From Flammulina velutipes (lineage: Eukaryota > Basidiomycota > Agaricomycetes > Agaricales > Physalacriaceae), in contig CM022376.1 in NCBI GenBank assembly GCA_011800155.1, positions 310,001 to 374,000 on the forward strand: DNA of 64,000 nucleotides, read 5' to 3'. Positions within the stretch are counted from its first letter, which is position 1; each line of letters starts with the position of its first letter. A program made the position numbers and the translations under genes. The notes under the pieces were generated by a model. The model saw only the letters and a list, made by a program, of their open reading frames with translations, did no database searches and was not told the origin of the DNA. This document shows positions 24,400 to 37,870 of the stretch, one piece after another.

Positions 24400-26460
24400 C
24401 ACATCTAGGTGTACTATAAATATCCGGGATACCAACTATTTCGACACATTTCTGGTACAAATTTGATAACTACACCGTCCGACAAGAAGGAACTTCGTAG
24501 CGCGGAAACTGCTCCCCTCGACACCAAAAAGCGAAGTGTCAACGATGATATCAACCTAAGCCCAATCGCGCGAAACCCATCAAGTCCATCCTCCATTCCC
24601 TCTCGATAACCAGCAATCGAGCTTCCCCACGAATGGGCAACATTTCGCATCTGCCGCTCATTGTATCTTCCCCAGCCGCCAAAAAGACAGGGAAGACATT
24701 CCTCTCATCTCGATATGCAAGTCCTTCGGAAAAACCGACCAACGCTCTTCAAGCCTGCCAACGTGTTCTCGGCGCTCGTGGATCGAGTTTCGGGGACGGT
24801 CTGGCTGACGCCGGAAAGCAGGTGCCCGTACCACTGACGGGGAGGATCGATGTAAACTCCAATGGGCGGTGTAACTCAACAATCTGGGCAACACATGAGC
24901 TATCCTAGATGTAGCCCCAGCGACATGAGCGTTTCGCTGCGCGTGGAGAGCTGACCGGTCTCCTTCCGTCCAGGATGTCATCCAATCTGGCCAAAGTCCA
25001 GTCGCGAAGTACGCGTACACCTTCCGGTTGAGATATGTTATACTGGCGGGATAGCGATACGAGCGAGAAGGGGAGCAAAAGGGAGAAAGGTGTTTCCCGT
25101 GGTAGGAGGAACGCGAGCTAGTGCAATATTCGGGGATATAGAGTCCGATCTCGAGAATCGTCGACCATATCTTCCAATCGTAAACTTGCTTCGCGTGGCC
25201 AATGGTACGTTCACAAGGTCGACGCTCTTCGAAACATGGCGAAGACGTCTCCGCAACGTCAACAGCTTCCATGAATGTACAAGGCGAACAAGCTTGTTTC
25301 CTTTGCAGTTGGTACCCGATTCGCAGCTGGGAGTGGCAAAAGTATGGTTACGCAAAAGAATCCGTCATGCAGGGAGCTGAGAAAGATGCTGTCAGACGAT
25401 TTCCACAATTTGACGAGGTTTCATACCTGGGTGGCAAAAAAAAGATATGAAAGTCGATTGACAAGAAGTTGTCGAGTTGCCTGCTGAAAGGATTATGACA
25501 TTGGTTCGTACAGAGGAAGTGAATTCTACTGACCTTGTGTTGCTCGGGGGGCAGGCTAATGGGCGTTAGAACGTAGACGACATTAGGCTTGTCTATAATT
25601 CGGCAGTGAGTCATCGAAGGAATGCGACGCGGAGAGAGACATACAATCAGCAGGGTTGTCAGATTTCAAAGACGCGTGATCCATCTGGCGTACGCGCAGC
25701 TGTGACGAGTTTCGGTACCATCGAAGTGGGCGGAAAAATGAGCCTGGCTTTGAAAACAATGCTTGTCCGTATGCATGCTTGAAGGGATGATGAGAATATG
25801 GGATGTTTGCAGCAAAAAAAATGTCTGCTCGACGCAGGCAAGATTTCTGTTCACGGGGGTGAGAAAGCAAACCAAAGCTATTTTCAAAGACGCACATGTA
25901 TCGTGCATCGCGGGGCTAGTCTGCGTCAGGTCTTTGGGATAGAAGGAACGCGAGATCCTTCAAATAAATTGCCATGAGATGCGGGATCTATCAGATGAAT
26001 GGGAAAGGCTCACTGGACAACTTTCGTGCTGCCTGACTTTATTCTTTGTTTAGTGTGGCGCAATCATTTGCAGCGACTGTTGGTCCGGTGGGTCCTTGAC
26101 TGCTACACCTTGCTGGTCTCGTTTAGCTTAAAATACGCCGTGAGGGTATTCTGTAATTCTATCGAGTGCTTGTCGACGAAATGGCGGTTTCGCTGCAGAA
26201 ATGAGTGGGTATATTTCACGGCTTGGAAAAGGTGAGAGAGACGTACTAGCCATGGATTCAGCTATAACGCTGTCTTCCAGCGAACAGAAGACGTGAGCAA
26301 ACGAAATTATAGCGTATAGAGTTGGAAAACGGAGACGAAGATGGTGGTGGGAAACAGAGTGATCGACTATGTTCTTGTCTCTCACCATCACGACCTTGTT
26401 CAGCGACGCCGGCATCGACGAGCTCAATGTTCGCGACAACATTAGATGACCGTTTCAATA
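24400..26460 (-). pseudogene. Decayed multi-exon gene, unrecognised family (relic 2)
   Basis: This minus-strand remnant is homologous to relic 1 (10170-12150) and relic 3 (63240-63960). Landmarks are a segment encoding SVDLVNVPLATRSKF near 25200, TTCGCGACTGGACTT near 25010, CACCTGCTTTCCGGCGTCAGCCAG near 24820, and CTTGTCGGACGGTGTAGT near 24480, which relic 3 matches in the same order. A long minus-strand frame exists (24658-25272), but the homologous blocks switch between frames, so the copy is frame-broken. The TGGTGGTGGGAAACA block and neighbouring sequence near 26340 match relic 1. I do not recognise the protein. A leucine-rich/F-box-like origin is only a guess. Confidence 0.5.
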
Positions 26461-27169
26461 TTCGAGGAGAATTATCGATACCCGTCGCACCTGTCGTCGT
26501 CGACGTTTATTATCTTCTGGAACATACTGCAATTTCCTCCCTCGGAGCCCGATGTCCACGACGAAGCAATCTAGACAGATGTACGTGTCAGTTACTCTCC
26601 TCGCTGCATGAATTCTCTCAACGCACATCGTTATAGGCAAACGAGGTCTTTAGTTGTGTCAAAGACGACGGCGAACATTCTCCGTCTATCTTGCTGTCAG
26701 ACTCGGAACACACATCGGTCGCCAACTCACCTCAAATGGGGCGTTCGTCATGGCCTCCTCTGGTGAACCAACTCAGACCGATACGAAATCTGGATAGACG
26801 ATACCGTCATATATGCCATTTCACAACTTCCTTGGAGATATCGCATCCGCGGCATGAGCACCGCCATCCAGGACTTGCGATGCTACCAAGGAGGATGGTG
26901 GATTGCTTCATTTCAGGTCAGTGCCGCTCAACATCGCTCACTTGCTGTACAGTCCTGAGGACTATATCAGTTCCCATTTTTATCGCACAGCTGTAATGAG
27001 CGATCGGTGTTCTGGAAGGAAGGGCACCTCTGTTGGGCGCTTATCTACTCCATAGAAATCTGATCACACGGTACAGCACTTGTGTTAATGCAGTGACAGA
27101 ACGAATGTTCCGTGAACACTTTCCCACCGTGCTTGCTATCTTCCCACCACCACCACCACCCCAAGACCC
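26461..27169. other. Intergenic upstream of DUF6535 copy 6
   Basis: No supported gene. Short frames only. A (CCA)n microsatellite at about 27147-27164 lies immediately upstream of the start codon, as it does before copy 3. Confidence 0.45.
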
Positions 27170-30100
27170 ATGCCATCGTCCCCCAGGCGCTCAGGCTTTC
27201 GCCAGTTGCGATCTCGTTCTGCGAGCAACATCTCAATTCCTTCTTCCAGGACATCCTCGTATCGGAATCCCGCCCAACAAACATCTGACACAGGACATTG
27301 TTCACCCAGGCGCAACAGCTCTGCACGTCGACGTTCGATGTCGCCCCCTCGTCCTGTATCCCCCCGTCCTCGTTCTCCAAGTCCATCTCCGAGCCATGCA
27401 CCCAACCGGAAGCGTTTTGGCTTGAACGTCCCCAACGCCGTGCCCAGATTTGCTGGTCAGTGACACACTTGTAGTCATAGGCTTTACTAACGATGTATAC
27501 AGGTAAATTCGACTTCGAAGATAAGTATCCAGAAGATCCGATTTACGAGGAAATGGGCCCCAATGCTCGCTTGTGGCGAGCCTTTCTGGACGAATGTGAG
27601 GTCTTTGATATGGACATGGTCACGGAGGCTCGCGACGGTCTCGATCTCCTTCTGGTTTTTGTGCGTGTATTCATCATTCAGCTACTAGCTTCACATTTCT
27701 CACAGTTTCTATAGGCTGGTCTCTTCTCCGCTGTCCTCACGACTTTCATCGTACAAACATCGCAGGCACTCTCCGCCAATTTCCCCGCTGTCTCATCGTC
27801 TCTCCTAGTCGAAATGGTCCAGCTTCAACGCGCTGAGATAAACAACACTCCCATCGATGACATCCTTCCTGCCGATACAAACGCCGGACCATCGGGTTTT
27901 GACGTTTGGGTCAATGCCCTCTGGTTCACGAGCCTTACACTTAGCCTCGGGACGGCGTTGATGGCGGTTCTGGTCAAGCAGTGGTTATACCAATACATGT
28001 CGATGATCTCTGGCACGGCTCGCGATCGCAGCCTTATACGGTTCTACCGGTTTGAAGGCCTGCAGAAATGGCACGTCCTCACCATCATTGGCACCCTCCC
28101 CATTGTCCTCCACATTGCACTCGGGCTGTTCCTAGCAGGCCTCGTCGTCTTCCTCATTCCTCTCAATATCTCCCTCGCATGTGTCGTCGGCTTCATCACC
28201 CTCATTGTATATGCTCTCTATGCTGTTTCAAATATCCTTCCCGTCATCTACGTACAATGTCCATACCGAACGCCATTCTCTGACATCCTGAATGTCCTGC
28301 TGCGTCCCGTGAGAGCTCTTCCTTCGTTGATGATGGTACCCATCTACAAGCTTCTTCACACTTTTGGTCGGGGCACTACACCCAATCCCATGCACCCCGA
28401 GGACAAGTGCACCGCACTCAAGGAAATGGAACGGCTTGCTGCTACCAATGATGAAGTCGCAGAAGAGGTTGCATGGCGCGCTCTTCTGTGGCTGTATCAG
28501 ATGACGTCAAATCCACCGACCAAGAGAATCATACAAGAATCTTTGGGATGCCTCCCGGATGATGTCTTCATGAAATCAGCAGAGCTCCAAGCAGATTTGG
28601 AACAGACACTAGCGGAAATCACACCCTCCGTTTGGGATAATAGCAGACGAAGTTGGTTTCGCTCAATCCCATCGGGGCAGGTACGTCGAGTTGAGAGAAT
28701 TCTGCGTGCAGTCAGAAATCCTTTTACTCCAAGTGAGGGTCATGTTCCTGACGCCCCCTGGAGACTGGATACAACAGACACCAAGCTCTCATTCGGAATA
28801 CTTATCTCCATTCTCGCTTATGCCCCAAGCATGAGTGTGGAGACGGATTCAGTCCGTTGGAATCTTCCTTCTTTGCTGAGGCATCTTATCAACGAGCAGT
28901 ACAACCCTGCACCCATTCTCCTTCCCCCTCATCTTTGGACCCAGCTCATAGCCTCAATACCCTCTAAACTGGAGCACTATGATGGTGACTTCCTCGCAAG
29001 GCTTTGCAATCTTGCTGTCCAAACCTTCGGAATCACACAGTCAACCATCCCTCCCCCATTTCCTGGCCCGGTGCCAATTAGACACAAGACGATTCCACTG
29101 TTGCAGCACACCACCGATATCCTAGTCCGCCATTTGGGCGTACCTCGCGCCCAAGACTCTTTCGAAATTGAGCCATTGACAAGCTTGTTTACCATCCACG
29201 ACTATGCTGCGTCAGAAAGCAATTTTGATTTCAACACCGCCACTGCCAGATGCCTTGGTATGCTCATGAATATCTGGTCTTCAACTTCTCATCTTGATAT
29301 CATTTGTCGCAACGACAAATCGATTCTATGTCGTCGGGCAGAGAATATCATTCTACAGATGACAATAACCGATGATTGGTGGGGCAATCAGGATGAAGGG
29401 AAGCACTGCATATGTTATTGCAATGTCCTTGCGATCTACGACCAGCACGATTTGGCTAATCACCACACCGATGGCTCAGAATTGTTCAAAAAACTCCTTT
29501 TTGACCTTTCCTTGTCACTAACGAAAGACAGGCTTGAACTTTCTGAACACATTTCCACAGCCTTGTACTCTTTGGTGGCCCTACATGGACACCGTGAGCC
29601 AGTGTATTCCCTCCTCGTTTGTGCTTCGCCATTCTTGTCCACTAGAACTCTGACTTCCTATCGGAACTGCATATGCTATATCTATCCTGTGGTCTCTATG
29701 TTCGTGTATTCTGCACAGAAGATGTATCACAATATCAATCTTCAAGGCCTTCTCGCTGAGCCTCAGCGCCTTTACACAATCTGTTGGATTTTAGCATTGG
29801 GAGGTCGTGCGGAGAGCTATGATATGGATTGGGAGGAGCATCGCCGGGAAACACTTTTACGACTGGCGTGCATTGACCCAACTCATGTGGTATGGGAGAG
29901 TCGGGCACATTACATGGAAACAGATCCTCGAGACTGGCCCTATCTCCGTCTCCTCGATAAGGAACTGGAGGAAGAAGCAATCGTGGCAAGGGTCAAGAGA
30001 AAAATGAACGATTGCTTACAGATTCTAGACGAGTTCTTCGCCTCTCTCAGTGTACGATTTCATCTTTCGTTTCATTTAGAGTTCTTGTGGCTTATTGCAT

Positions 30101-31123
30101 ACCTCATTAGACTCCACCTCCTGACAATTCAACTGTCATTCCATTTCCTCCTCCACAAAACAACACGGTCCTGAGGACCATGCCGATTGGCAATCCTCAT
30201 TGGAGGCACATTCGACACCTTGTGTCGGGAACTAGAGCGTTCCTCAGGTTGCCTTCTGCTTCTCATAGCTCGTTGCCGGATCCGGCGAATGTTATGGAGC
30301 TCGGGCTCCTACCTGAACTATTGAGAGTACAGCCTGGTGGTTCTGGTCCTCATGCAGAGCCGGACATTCACATCCTTCGTTCGACGACACCGCACTCCTC
30401 ACGTTCAAGCGGCGCCGATCCAGCTGGTTCATCGCATTTAGCCTCGCGCCAGAATGTTCCGAAACCCACTGTACGTCTTACATCTCATTCTCTTTAGCTT
30501 TTCGAACGCTGACTATAGTTTGGGAATATTACTAGTATCAATTACTGGCTGCGCCTCTTTCTGAATCTCCAATGATCCTTTCCCCACAAATTGCAGAATC
30601 AAATGCTGTCTCTGAAAACCCATTGGAGACGATCTCCCTGGAAGACACAGAGGATATTGATGTCGCGTCCGGCGAATCCCTCCAGTGGAATGTACATTCC
30701 ACTAGTATTCAAATGACTCCCCCCACCCGTACATCATACCCCAGTGATTCGCTGTACTCAGCGATCTCCAATGATCCTGTCTCTGCGCATCCCCTGGAAA
30801 CTAGCTCCCCAAAGGAGGTGGAGGACATCGAAACGGTCACTTCCGGTGAACCTTCCCATTCCGATATACTTACCGCTCTCCAAGTCACTCCCCCGCTCCC
30901 GGGCCCTTCCTCGAGTGGTTCACTTCACTCAACGACCTCAGGCGTTTTCACATCCGCAAGCAGACGATCCTCTTCATCCGATCCTCTGATAGACGCGGGG
31001 TTTCAACGCCCCCCATCCGGAGGATCTCTCCCTTCGAGCCACCGTACGATTTCTGACATTGGCGATACCGCCTCTGCAGACCCTCCGAATGCGCCAGATC
31101 TCCCTACAGAGATTAGGATTTGA
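27170..31123 (+). CDS. DUF6535-family multi-pass membrane protein with long tail (copy 6)
   Basis: Five exons: 27170..27455, 27503..27660, 27715..30051, 30111..30470 and 30536..31123, giving 1242 residues, the longest of the set. The N-terminal 95 residues are RS-rich (SRSASNISIPSSRTSSYR), followed by the DUF6535 domain with four hydrophobic segments and KQW, the soluble region with DPRDW, and an LVSGTRAF tail. The 588-nt last exon adds an acidic, Ser/Pro-rich, probably disordered extension with two imperfect repeats built on an E(D/E)xEDI core followed by Ser/Thr-Pro. Exon 2 is again 158 nt. Its closest relative through the membrane domain is copy 5. No disabling change is visible. Function unknown. 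Confidence 0.9.
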
Positions 31124-31516
31124 TGGTTTGGGACATACCTCTACGAAGTTTAGAATGTAAAATATCTATATACATGGATTATGTAAGAGCTCATGTGCAG
31201 TAGTATATTTACATCTAACCAGATCGTTAGCACTCGCGAGTAAGTAGCTAAAATGCACTGCGCCACATCGCCTGATTATTGTGTGGCTTCGCAGGTAGTC
31301 GTAAAAGACGATTCGCTACGTAATCAATAGCAGATGTACTACACATCCATAAAGGGCCTCGCACATCGTGAAAGGTGACTCTCTTCTTGATTTGGAGCAG
31401 ATACAAGTTTGCTTTGATGAATGAAATCATTTCGTACGCCGTTTACTTGTAAGTAGATAAAAATACATCATTGTCTTGTAACCTCCTACATACAAAACAC
31501 AAGAAAGCAACATTAT
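31124..31516. other. Intergenic between convergent genes
   Basis: Short AT-rich spacer between the 3' ends of DUF6535 copy 6 and the OPT transporter. It probably contains both 3' UTRs. Nothing else seen. Confidence 0.5.
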
Positions 31517-34500
31517 CTACTCAAACTCCCCAACACCAGGCCCAAAATGAGTCTCGTCGGGGCCGAGAGTAAAATACCTACAGGACTTGTCATCACAGTT
31601 ATCATACGAAATCGTGTTCCCAGGCCAAACGATCTCGTAGCCTTCATACTGGACAGCGAAGAACTGGATGATGGCGGAGATGGCAATCGCACTGGGGATG
31701 TCGTCAGCGTTTGCTTCGTGGACCCACAACGTCTTTAACTGACCAAGAGAACGCCGATGCAAGGATGTAGTTGTACTTCGACCACCAGCCAAGATACCTC
31801 CCCTTGATCAACACGTTAAACACATAGGCAATGGGCACGGCAGGCCAGGTGTTCGTCAAGTTATATGGTGCCCTAGATAAAGATATCAGTATGGACGAAG
31901 AGCACGGAAGCATGTAGGAAACTAACCAGATAAGAGATCCCAAGAAGAAGACAGGCAAGTGGAAGTACTTCAACATAGTCCACCTGTGCCTCAGGTAGTA
32001 GCAAATAATAGGCAGGACGAATCCAATGAGGAAACACCAGATGAGCGGGTTGTAAATGGCGCCAGTGCCAAACATGCGTGTAGGCCCGAGGGTGCCCCAA
32101 AGGACACTAGCGGTAAAGAAGGTATTAGGACCAGGGCAAGTAAATCTATCCTTCTGGTCGGGAGCACAGACATCCTCGATCCCCGTCATCTGGAAGTTCA
32201 ACACCCCAATGGCGACGAACGTAGACACGAACGTCGCAATCATCTGCGACCAAAACGTGATCTTGGGCGCGATATGTGTGTAATGAGCGAGCTTCAGATC
32301 CTGCGCGAACGCCAACGTGTGCGCGGTGGTGACGTAGCCGTAGGATTTGAAAAAGTTCATCGCCGTTGCGTTGCCTGGGAACCAAAGGCCACCGAAGAAC
32401 TCGGCGATGACGTTGAGCGTTACTTCTGCGTTCGTTACTGCGCGGATGATCCCGACGGGTACGCAGAAAACTAGGGCGAGGAGGATGCCGTAGAGGACCA
32501 CCGCGGGTGTTGTGTGCGTGGGGTAAGCGCCAACGCCAGCTGCACCAATACCGATGGACAACACGAGGATACTGCAGATGATGACATGGTCAGAGCAACA
32601 TTCTTCAGGCGTACAAGGAAACATACCATGCATAATGCCATTCGGGAACTTCCTTGTACTTGCTCATAAGACGGCTGTGAATGTCGTACTTGGCGCCCTC
32701 CATAAGAGTTGAGCGTCTCCACAAACTTTTGAATCCCAGCATGATCTCCCGTCGGTGATAGATAAATGTGTGCGAGATGGTAGACGAATACGCGGCGACT
32801 GTTCCACGGCGTCAACGAATCTTCATAATCGAAGATGAAAGTCCTTACAGAAGAATCCATACAAAAGGATATTCCCGGCGGCCAAGTATGCAGGCGAGTA
32901 ATTCTTGTACGATTCAGCGTCGAACAGCCCATCTTCATTAACTGTCAAGGAAACATTATATCGAGCGCCAGTGTTGTCGAAGACGCCGTTGGAGTTGATC
33001 GGTAGATATCCCGTATACCATGTGTTGGTGACCCACAAGGCTACAATCTAGAAAAGGGATGAGAACAACGAGGTGGATATGATGTTAGCTACGTACGGCG
33101 GGTAGCGTGAAGAAAGCACCGGCAAAGTAATTGGCAATAGTGAAGAATGGGTTGATAAGGGGATCACCACCGACACTCAGGACGTTGTAATCGAAAGTGG
33201 GGATCGGGTTGAGCCCAAGACCGCCGATTCCACCAGTGACGGCGCCGAGCAATACATTGTCAGGCGCAATCCAGGTCATCCAGTTGAAGTAAGAGAGCGC
33301 TTGGAAGATATAACTGAGACAAAATAGATATCAGGCAACCAGACAAGAAATAGCAAGAGGCTTACTTGGGGAACCAGAAGTAGACGAACATACCGCCGAA
33401 GGAATACATGAAGAATCGCATTCGAGAGATAGCCCAGCCGTTCACGCGAGTGTTTGTCTCCGAATGGAAAGCTCGCTGTTCCAACGATATCAGTGTCAAA
33501 ACAAGCTAGACGAAGACAAAGGTAACTCACGTTCAAAGCAATGGTGGCCAAATTGGCAGGCCAGATAGCGTATTGCGGGTAGACGAGGAATCGACGAGTG
33601 ACACCAGCCAGACCATACCCGATGAAGTTTGTAGAGAGCGCGACTGGAAAAGAATGAGTACACGAGCACACGGCGGCACAGTGGAGACGTACTCAAAACC
33701 TGATAGCCAAAGTTCTTCGCCCACCGTTGGTTGAAGAACCGCTCCGCATACTGAACCCACACGATAGAATTGGTGTACGGGGTGTTGAATCCAACGTTGG
33801 CCATGATGGTGATGACCATATGTTCTTTCATGTTGAATGGACCCCTACACATTGTTGTTTAGTCAGGATAGCAGGCGCAAACGGAAAAGTATTACGGGTT
33901 GAGGGTGATCCGTTCATTGAAATATGGTAATCTAACGCCCCAGTCTGGAAGCATCTTCTCGCAGGCCTTTCCGACTGGATATGCCAACAATTGGGCGACG
34001 TTGCTGCCAACGCTGATACCAGGTTGACGGATGCTGAAGAACTGGTTGATGAAAGCTCCGATCGCGACATACACGATTCCGATAACGAATGCACGCAACG
34101 ACATCGCAGGAAGCGTAGGGTCGTCCTTCGCAGAAACTACGGCACGGACTTCAGCATATGGAGAGTTCTGGGAGAAATATCGTCAACAAGTGTGGTGAGG
34201 TCGGACACGGTGCACGTACGATGGTTACGAGGGCAGCCTCGATCTTGACCTCCTCGTAGAGTTTGGCATATGCGACTGGGTCAGCCTTGACGCTATCATC
34301 GTCCAGGTATCTGCGGATTACGTTCATCGCACGGGTTGGGAAATTCTATGGCAACAATGAGCGATGATTGACCAGCGAGTATTGCAGTGGGGACTATCTT
34401 ACGGGGTCCTTGGAGTGAGTTTCGATGATGTATTGAAGCGCTTCGTCAACATCCTCTTGTGTCATGGTATCTGCATGGGCCATGGCATCCTCGAGGTCAC

Positions 34501-34678
34501 TGGCCAGAGCGCCCATGTCCAATCCGACGACATCCTAAAAAAAGTGAGAAACAGGCAAAATATGAGTGAACGCTCATACCAGCTCAGTGTTGAAATTCTT
34601 GTCATCGAATGAGCTGTCAGTGTCGCGGATGGCGGTCTCTGGAGAGCCATCCTTGAGCTTCTTCTCGTCTGCGGACAT
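31517..34678 (-). CDS. OPT-family oligopeptide transporter
   Basis: Thirteen minus-strand exons: 34678..34580, 34534..34403, 34345..34220, 34167..33896, 33844..33693, 33643..33531, 33475..33366, 33313..33097, 33047..32849, 32798..32627, 32571..31927, 31872..31744 and 31691..31517. They encode 846 residues and every phase joins cleanly. OPT proteins are proton-coupled importers of small peptides (some move glutathione or metal chelates) in the plasma or vacuolar membrane. Family signatures seen are KDDPTLPAMSLRAFVIGI after a short acidic cytosolic N-terminus, FFSIRQPGISVG, the PGPFNMKEH loop, RREIMLGFKS and a C-terminal NTWPAVPIAYVFN. Many hydrophobic segments are present, and the length is typical for the family. 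A truncated inverted copy lies at 62249-63164. Substrate cannot be deduced. Confidence 0.93.
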
Positions 34679-35109
34679 GGTGAGGTTCTGAGATAGGCCG
34701 GGCCAGAGAGATACGAGTGAGCGAGAAGCCTAAGGAACAGGAACCAAGGGGAGGTGCATTTATACTGAGGCCAGAATGGGAATCACACGATAGACGGTGG
34801 AAGTTGGACCTTCGGATTTCATGTGGTGTTCGCACGTTATCTGTGCACTTTCGAAGAGGTGGTAGTATGGACTCGGGCTAAGCCAGCATCTTCTACGCTC
34901 TTCCACGGCCACATGCAGACTTTGGCAAGCGGACGATGAGGCCAAAAAGTAGGCGGAGGTGGTTGCAAAGTCCAAGTCAAAGACGGGGGTGTGTTGACGT
35001 GAGAAGAATTCTACAAACCGATGTTACAGCGGTGTTCAAACAAGGAGAAGATCTGGATACTTGCGATAGTCTTGCGTGGAGTGCCATACGAGCACAGGTG
35101 GCGTTCATC
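34679..35109 (-). promoter_or_regulatory. 5' flank of the OPT gene
   Basis: This 430-bp upstream region is missing from the duplicated arm at 57.5-63.2 kb, where repeat sequence joins the OPT coding sequence directly. No specific site was recognised. Confidence 0.35.
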
Positions 35110-36790
35110 CAGGCGACGGTGCCACCAAAGATACGCTCACGCTGAATTTTGAAAAGCCGATTTCAATGATAATGAAACAGGGAACCAAAGGACTAGAATC
35201 GTAACTGTTATTCTCGGTCGTATCCACGAGTCTGGTGACTCGTTTGGAATGAACGGCGCAGACATACCTGCAATGTCGGAAGTTCCAAGCGTGAGCAGTT
35301 TCCCGACGCGCGTCGCCGAACAGGTCCGTCGTATAAACGCTTGTAGGTAGCGCAACGGGGACACTTTGTTGCAATTCAGCTCGAGTACATGGCGGGGAAT
35401 GGTCGATACACACCTTTGACGTTATTCTCGTTCTAACGGTGCCCGCTGAGGATAATCCCCCAATGAAAAAACTGCGTGCAAGACAACCGTTTGGACGAGC
35501 CCGCGTAGATTGCATTCTGGACAGCGAAGGGAGCGAGTAGAGACGCGGTCTGGCGTCGTCCAGAGGTCAGAGAGAACGCCGTCGTCGTCGTGGAAGAGAG
35601 TGAAGACGAGAAGAGATCATGGTGGTCGGGATCAAAGAGCGTCCCGCCCTCCTGCCATCATCTTCCTCGTCGTTCGTCGACTATATGCGTCGCTATCTCT
35701 CTGTTTTTACGCGTCGTCCGGCCAGCAATGCTGATACTTGCCTTTCGTCGCTCCCTACGGTGGTCGTCGGCTACGAAAGCGAACAGTCCTCTCAACGTCG
35801 TGCCGTCGTGGCATGGCAATAAGCTACTGTAGCGCGCGCATCTTGCTATAAAATCGCTGTCCAGTCCGTATCCTCTTTTCCTGACCCTTTGAACGCTCCT
35901 GAAGACCAACAGCTTTCCGTTCGACCACCATCTATCCCGCACATCGGCCTCGCTTGGATGCTCGTCGTACGCCGCTGAAGTCTTGTTACGTCTCAAGCAA
36001 CTTCACAGGGACACGAGAGTTTATATTCCTCTGGTTCATCGACATCGTTCGACGCACAGACGAAGCGCACGCTGAGCTGAACGCTTTCCCAACCGTCCAT
36101 GGTTCTTTGTCGGGCGAGAAAGATGAAGGGACACGTACCGATGCTCCTGCGAGTCATGGCGGTGGATAAACTTCCGATGGCGGTCATCGTTGGATACAGC
36201 TATGATCGTGGGTGCGTCTTGCGAGTTACTTTCATCTTCCCTTTTGACCCAGAACGAACAGGATGTTGGAGAATGTTCTGGCCCTTAGCTCACTGTACAT
36301 CTCTACGTGAACATCAGATGCCAGGTGTTGGATTCCCTCACATAAACGCGACCCACAGCGTCTAGCAGACCGTACGGAGGATACTCACCGATTCAGACCT
36401 GGAATCCCGGTCATTCGAGTGTGGTGGTGGCCTCCGCCTCATACGCTTGTTCCGAGGGCGTGAAATCCCACACAGACACACGAAGATAGATTCGAGGGGC
36501 TTCAACACTACACAGTTCCCTCCCAAGGAAAATGCTCCTGCCTGTCATCTACCTGTACGTTTTTGTCCGTCTTGAAATCGTCTACAAGTTAACATAAGTG
36601 TAGGAAACACGTAACGCACCACTGTGACATTGTCAATGCCTTCTTCACGGTCGTCGACAGTGCCTATCGTGATATGCCAACAGGCGATGTGTTGATACCA
36701 CGTCGCATTGGTTATGGTAACTCAGCGCTCCTCCCGCTCTTCCGGATGTCGTTTCCGTAGTTATTGAGGGGACTGTTGGTAACTTGTCAT
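35110..36790 (+). repeat. Dispersed repeat, copy R3
   Basis: This is the best-preserved copy in this orientation. It matches R4 nearly throughout and R2 in patches. In the minus strand, 35658-35996 stays open and matches 61586-61870 of R4, both with VRDRWWSNGKLLVFRSVQRV or a near variant. In the plus strand, a segment encoding PMAVIVGYSYDRG near 36180 is also kept in R4. An intron-like GTACGTTTTT..ACATAAGTGTAG lies at about 36554-36603. No known transposon protein was found. It may be a fragment of an unknown gene family or a non-autonomous element. Confidence 0.6.
35846..35855 (+). promoter_or_regulatory. TATA-like box in repeat R3
   Basis: CTATAAAATC is preserved at the same place in R4 (61673-61682, opposite strand), in a flanking context that is also conserved. 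It could drive plus-strand transcription of the repeat. No expression evidence. Confidence 0.35.
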
Positions 36791-37870
36791 GCCAGTGCAA
36801 TGTCCTATTCTATTGAACTCATCCATCTCAAAACCTTCTAGTCTCTGAAATCATTCTCTTGCGCTGAGACTGCAGCTCCGGACTCGCCTCTACGTAAGCC
36901 CGGGTGTATACACGTCCACTCTTCTTCGTCTTTAGTGACATCAAGGATCCCGACCATGTCGAGGTATACTCCGCTCAGGTGGCGATGATAATTTTACGAT
37001 GCTCAAAGAGGAACGGACATGTTCGAATTTATGGCACTAATCCTGTGTTCTTAGGTCGCTCTTGACGATCGTGAGCTGGTTGCGATGACGGCGGTGTCTC
37101 GACGACACGTAACTCCGGGAATGGCAGCAAGAATAGAACTATCGACTTATAACTTGCCCAAAATGAGATGTAGTCAACGATCAGTCGGATGTCGCTTCGT
37201 GTTATGCTCAAATGGCCTACTAGCATTCTATATTGCGCTGTGTATTCCGAATCCAAGTTCTTGTCTTTTCCGGATGGACTATTTCCTTTCCGCCCCAACT
37301 ACTACCCCAGGCTGGTGGAGTTTGACTATCAAACTAGTGGTGGATGAGTTGCTAGGTCCATTCTGTAGGCACATACTTATGTGTATCTAGCGGCTGCGAA
37401 AGCAATTCGAAAGGAATGCGCAAGCCCAAGGGCGTGAAATCGGCAACACAAATCTGGTCACGTGGGTCTCATGTATTGTGCTGATGCATGCTCAGCTGCC
37501 AGTTTGCCTCCCACGCTTTGACCACAATGTATCTTTGCAAGCTACGATATGCACGCACAAGAATATGCTCTTACCGGTGTAATAGGGGATGGTACGGAAT
37601 GTCTGTCACTGAAAATGCAAGCATTTTCCACTTAGAAATTCAAAGCCTTGTAACACCGAATCAGATATTCCTTGACGATGGTATTCCAATCTGCCAGAAA
37701 CTGGTTGACCGGGTGGCGCACTGCCATGATCACTCAGATACGTGAGGCCCGCGACCAGCGATTGATCACCATTGCACTGCCCGCCGGCACAGCATGGCGG
37801 ATGATAATTTATGCTTATAGTAAGTATCAAAGGTGCATTGTGTCAGTGTCAATACTTATGCCGCGAATCG
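36791..37870. other. Intergenic, mostly absent from the duplicated arm
   Basis: No supported gene, only short frames on both strands. A small patch near 37405 (TTCGAAAGGAATGCG) may match the flank near 60120. Confidence 0.4.

Noticed and set aside
24658..25272. 204-codon minus-strand ORF as a gene
   Set aside because: Its similarity to relics 1 and 3 is broken across frames, and the open stretch appears to be chance in a decayed gene.
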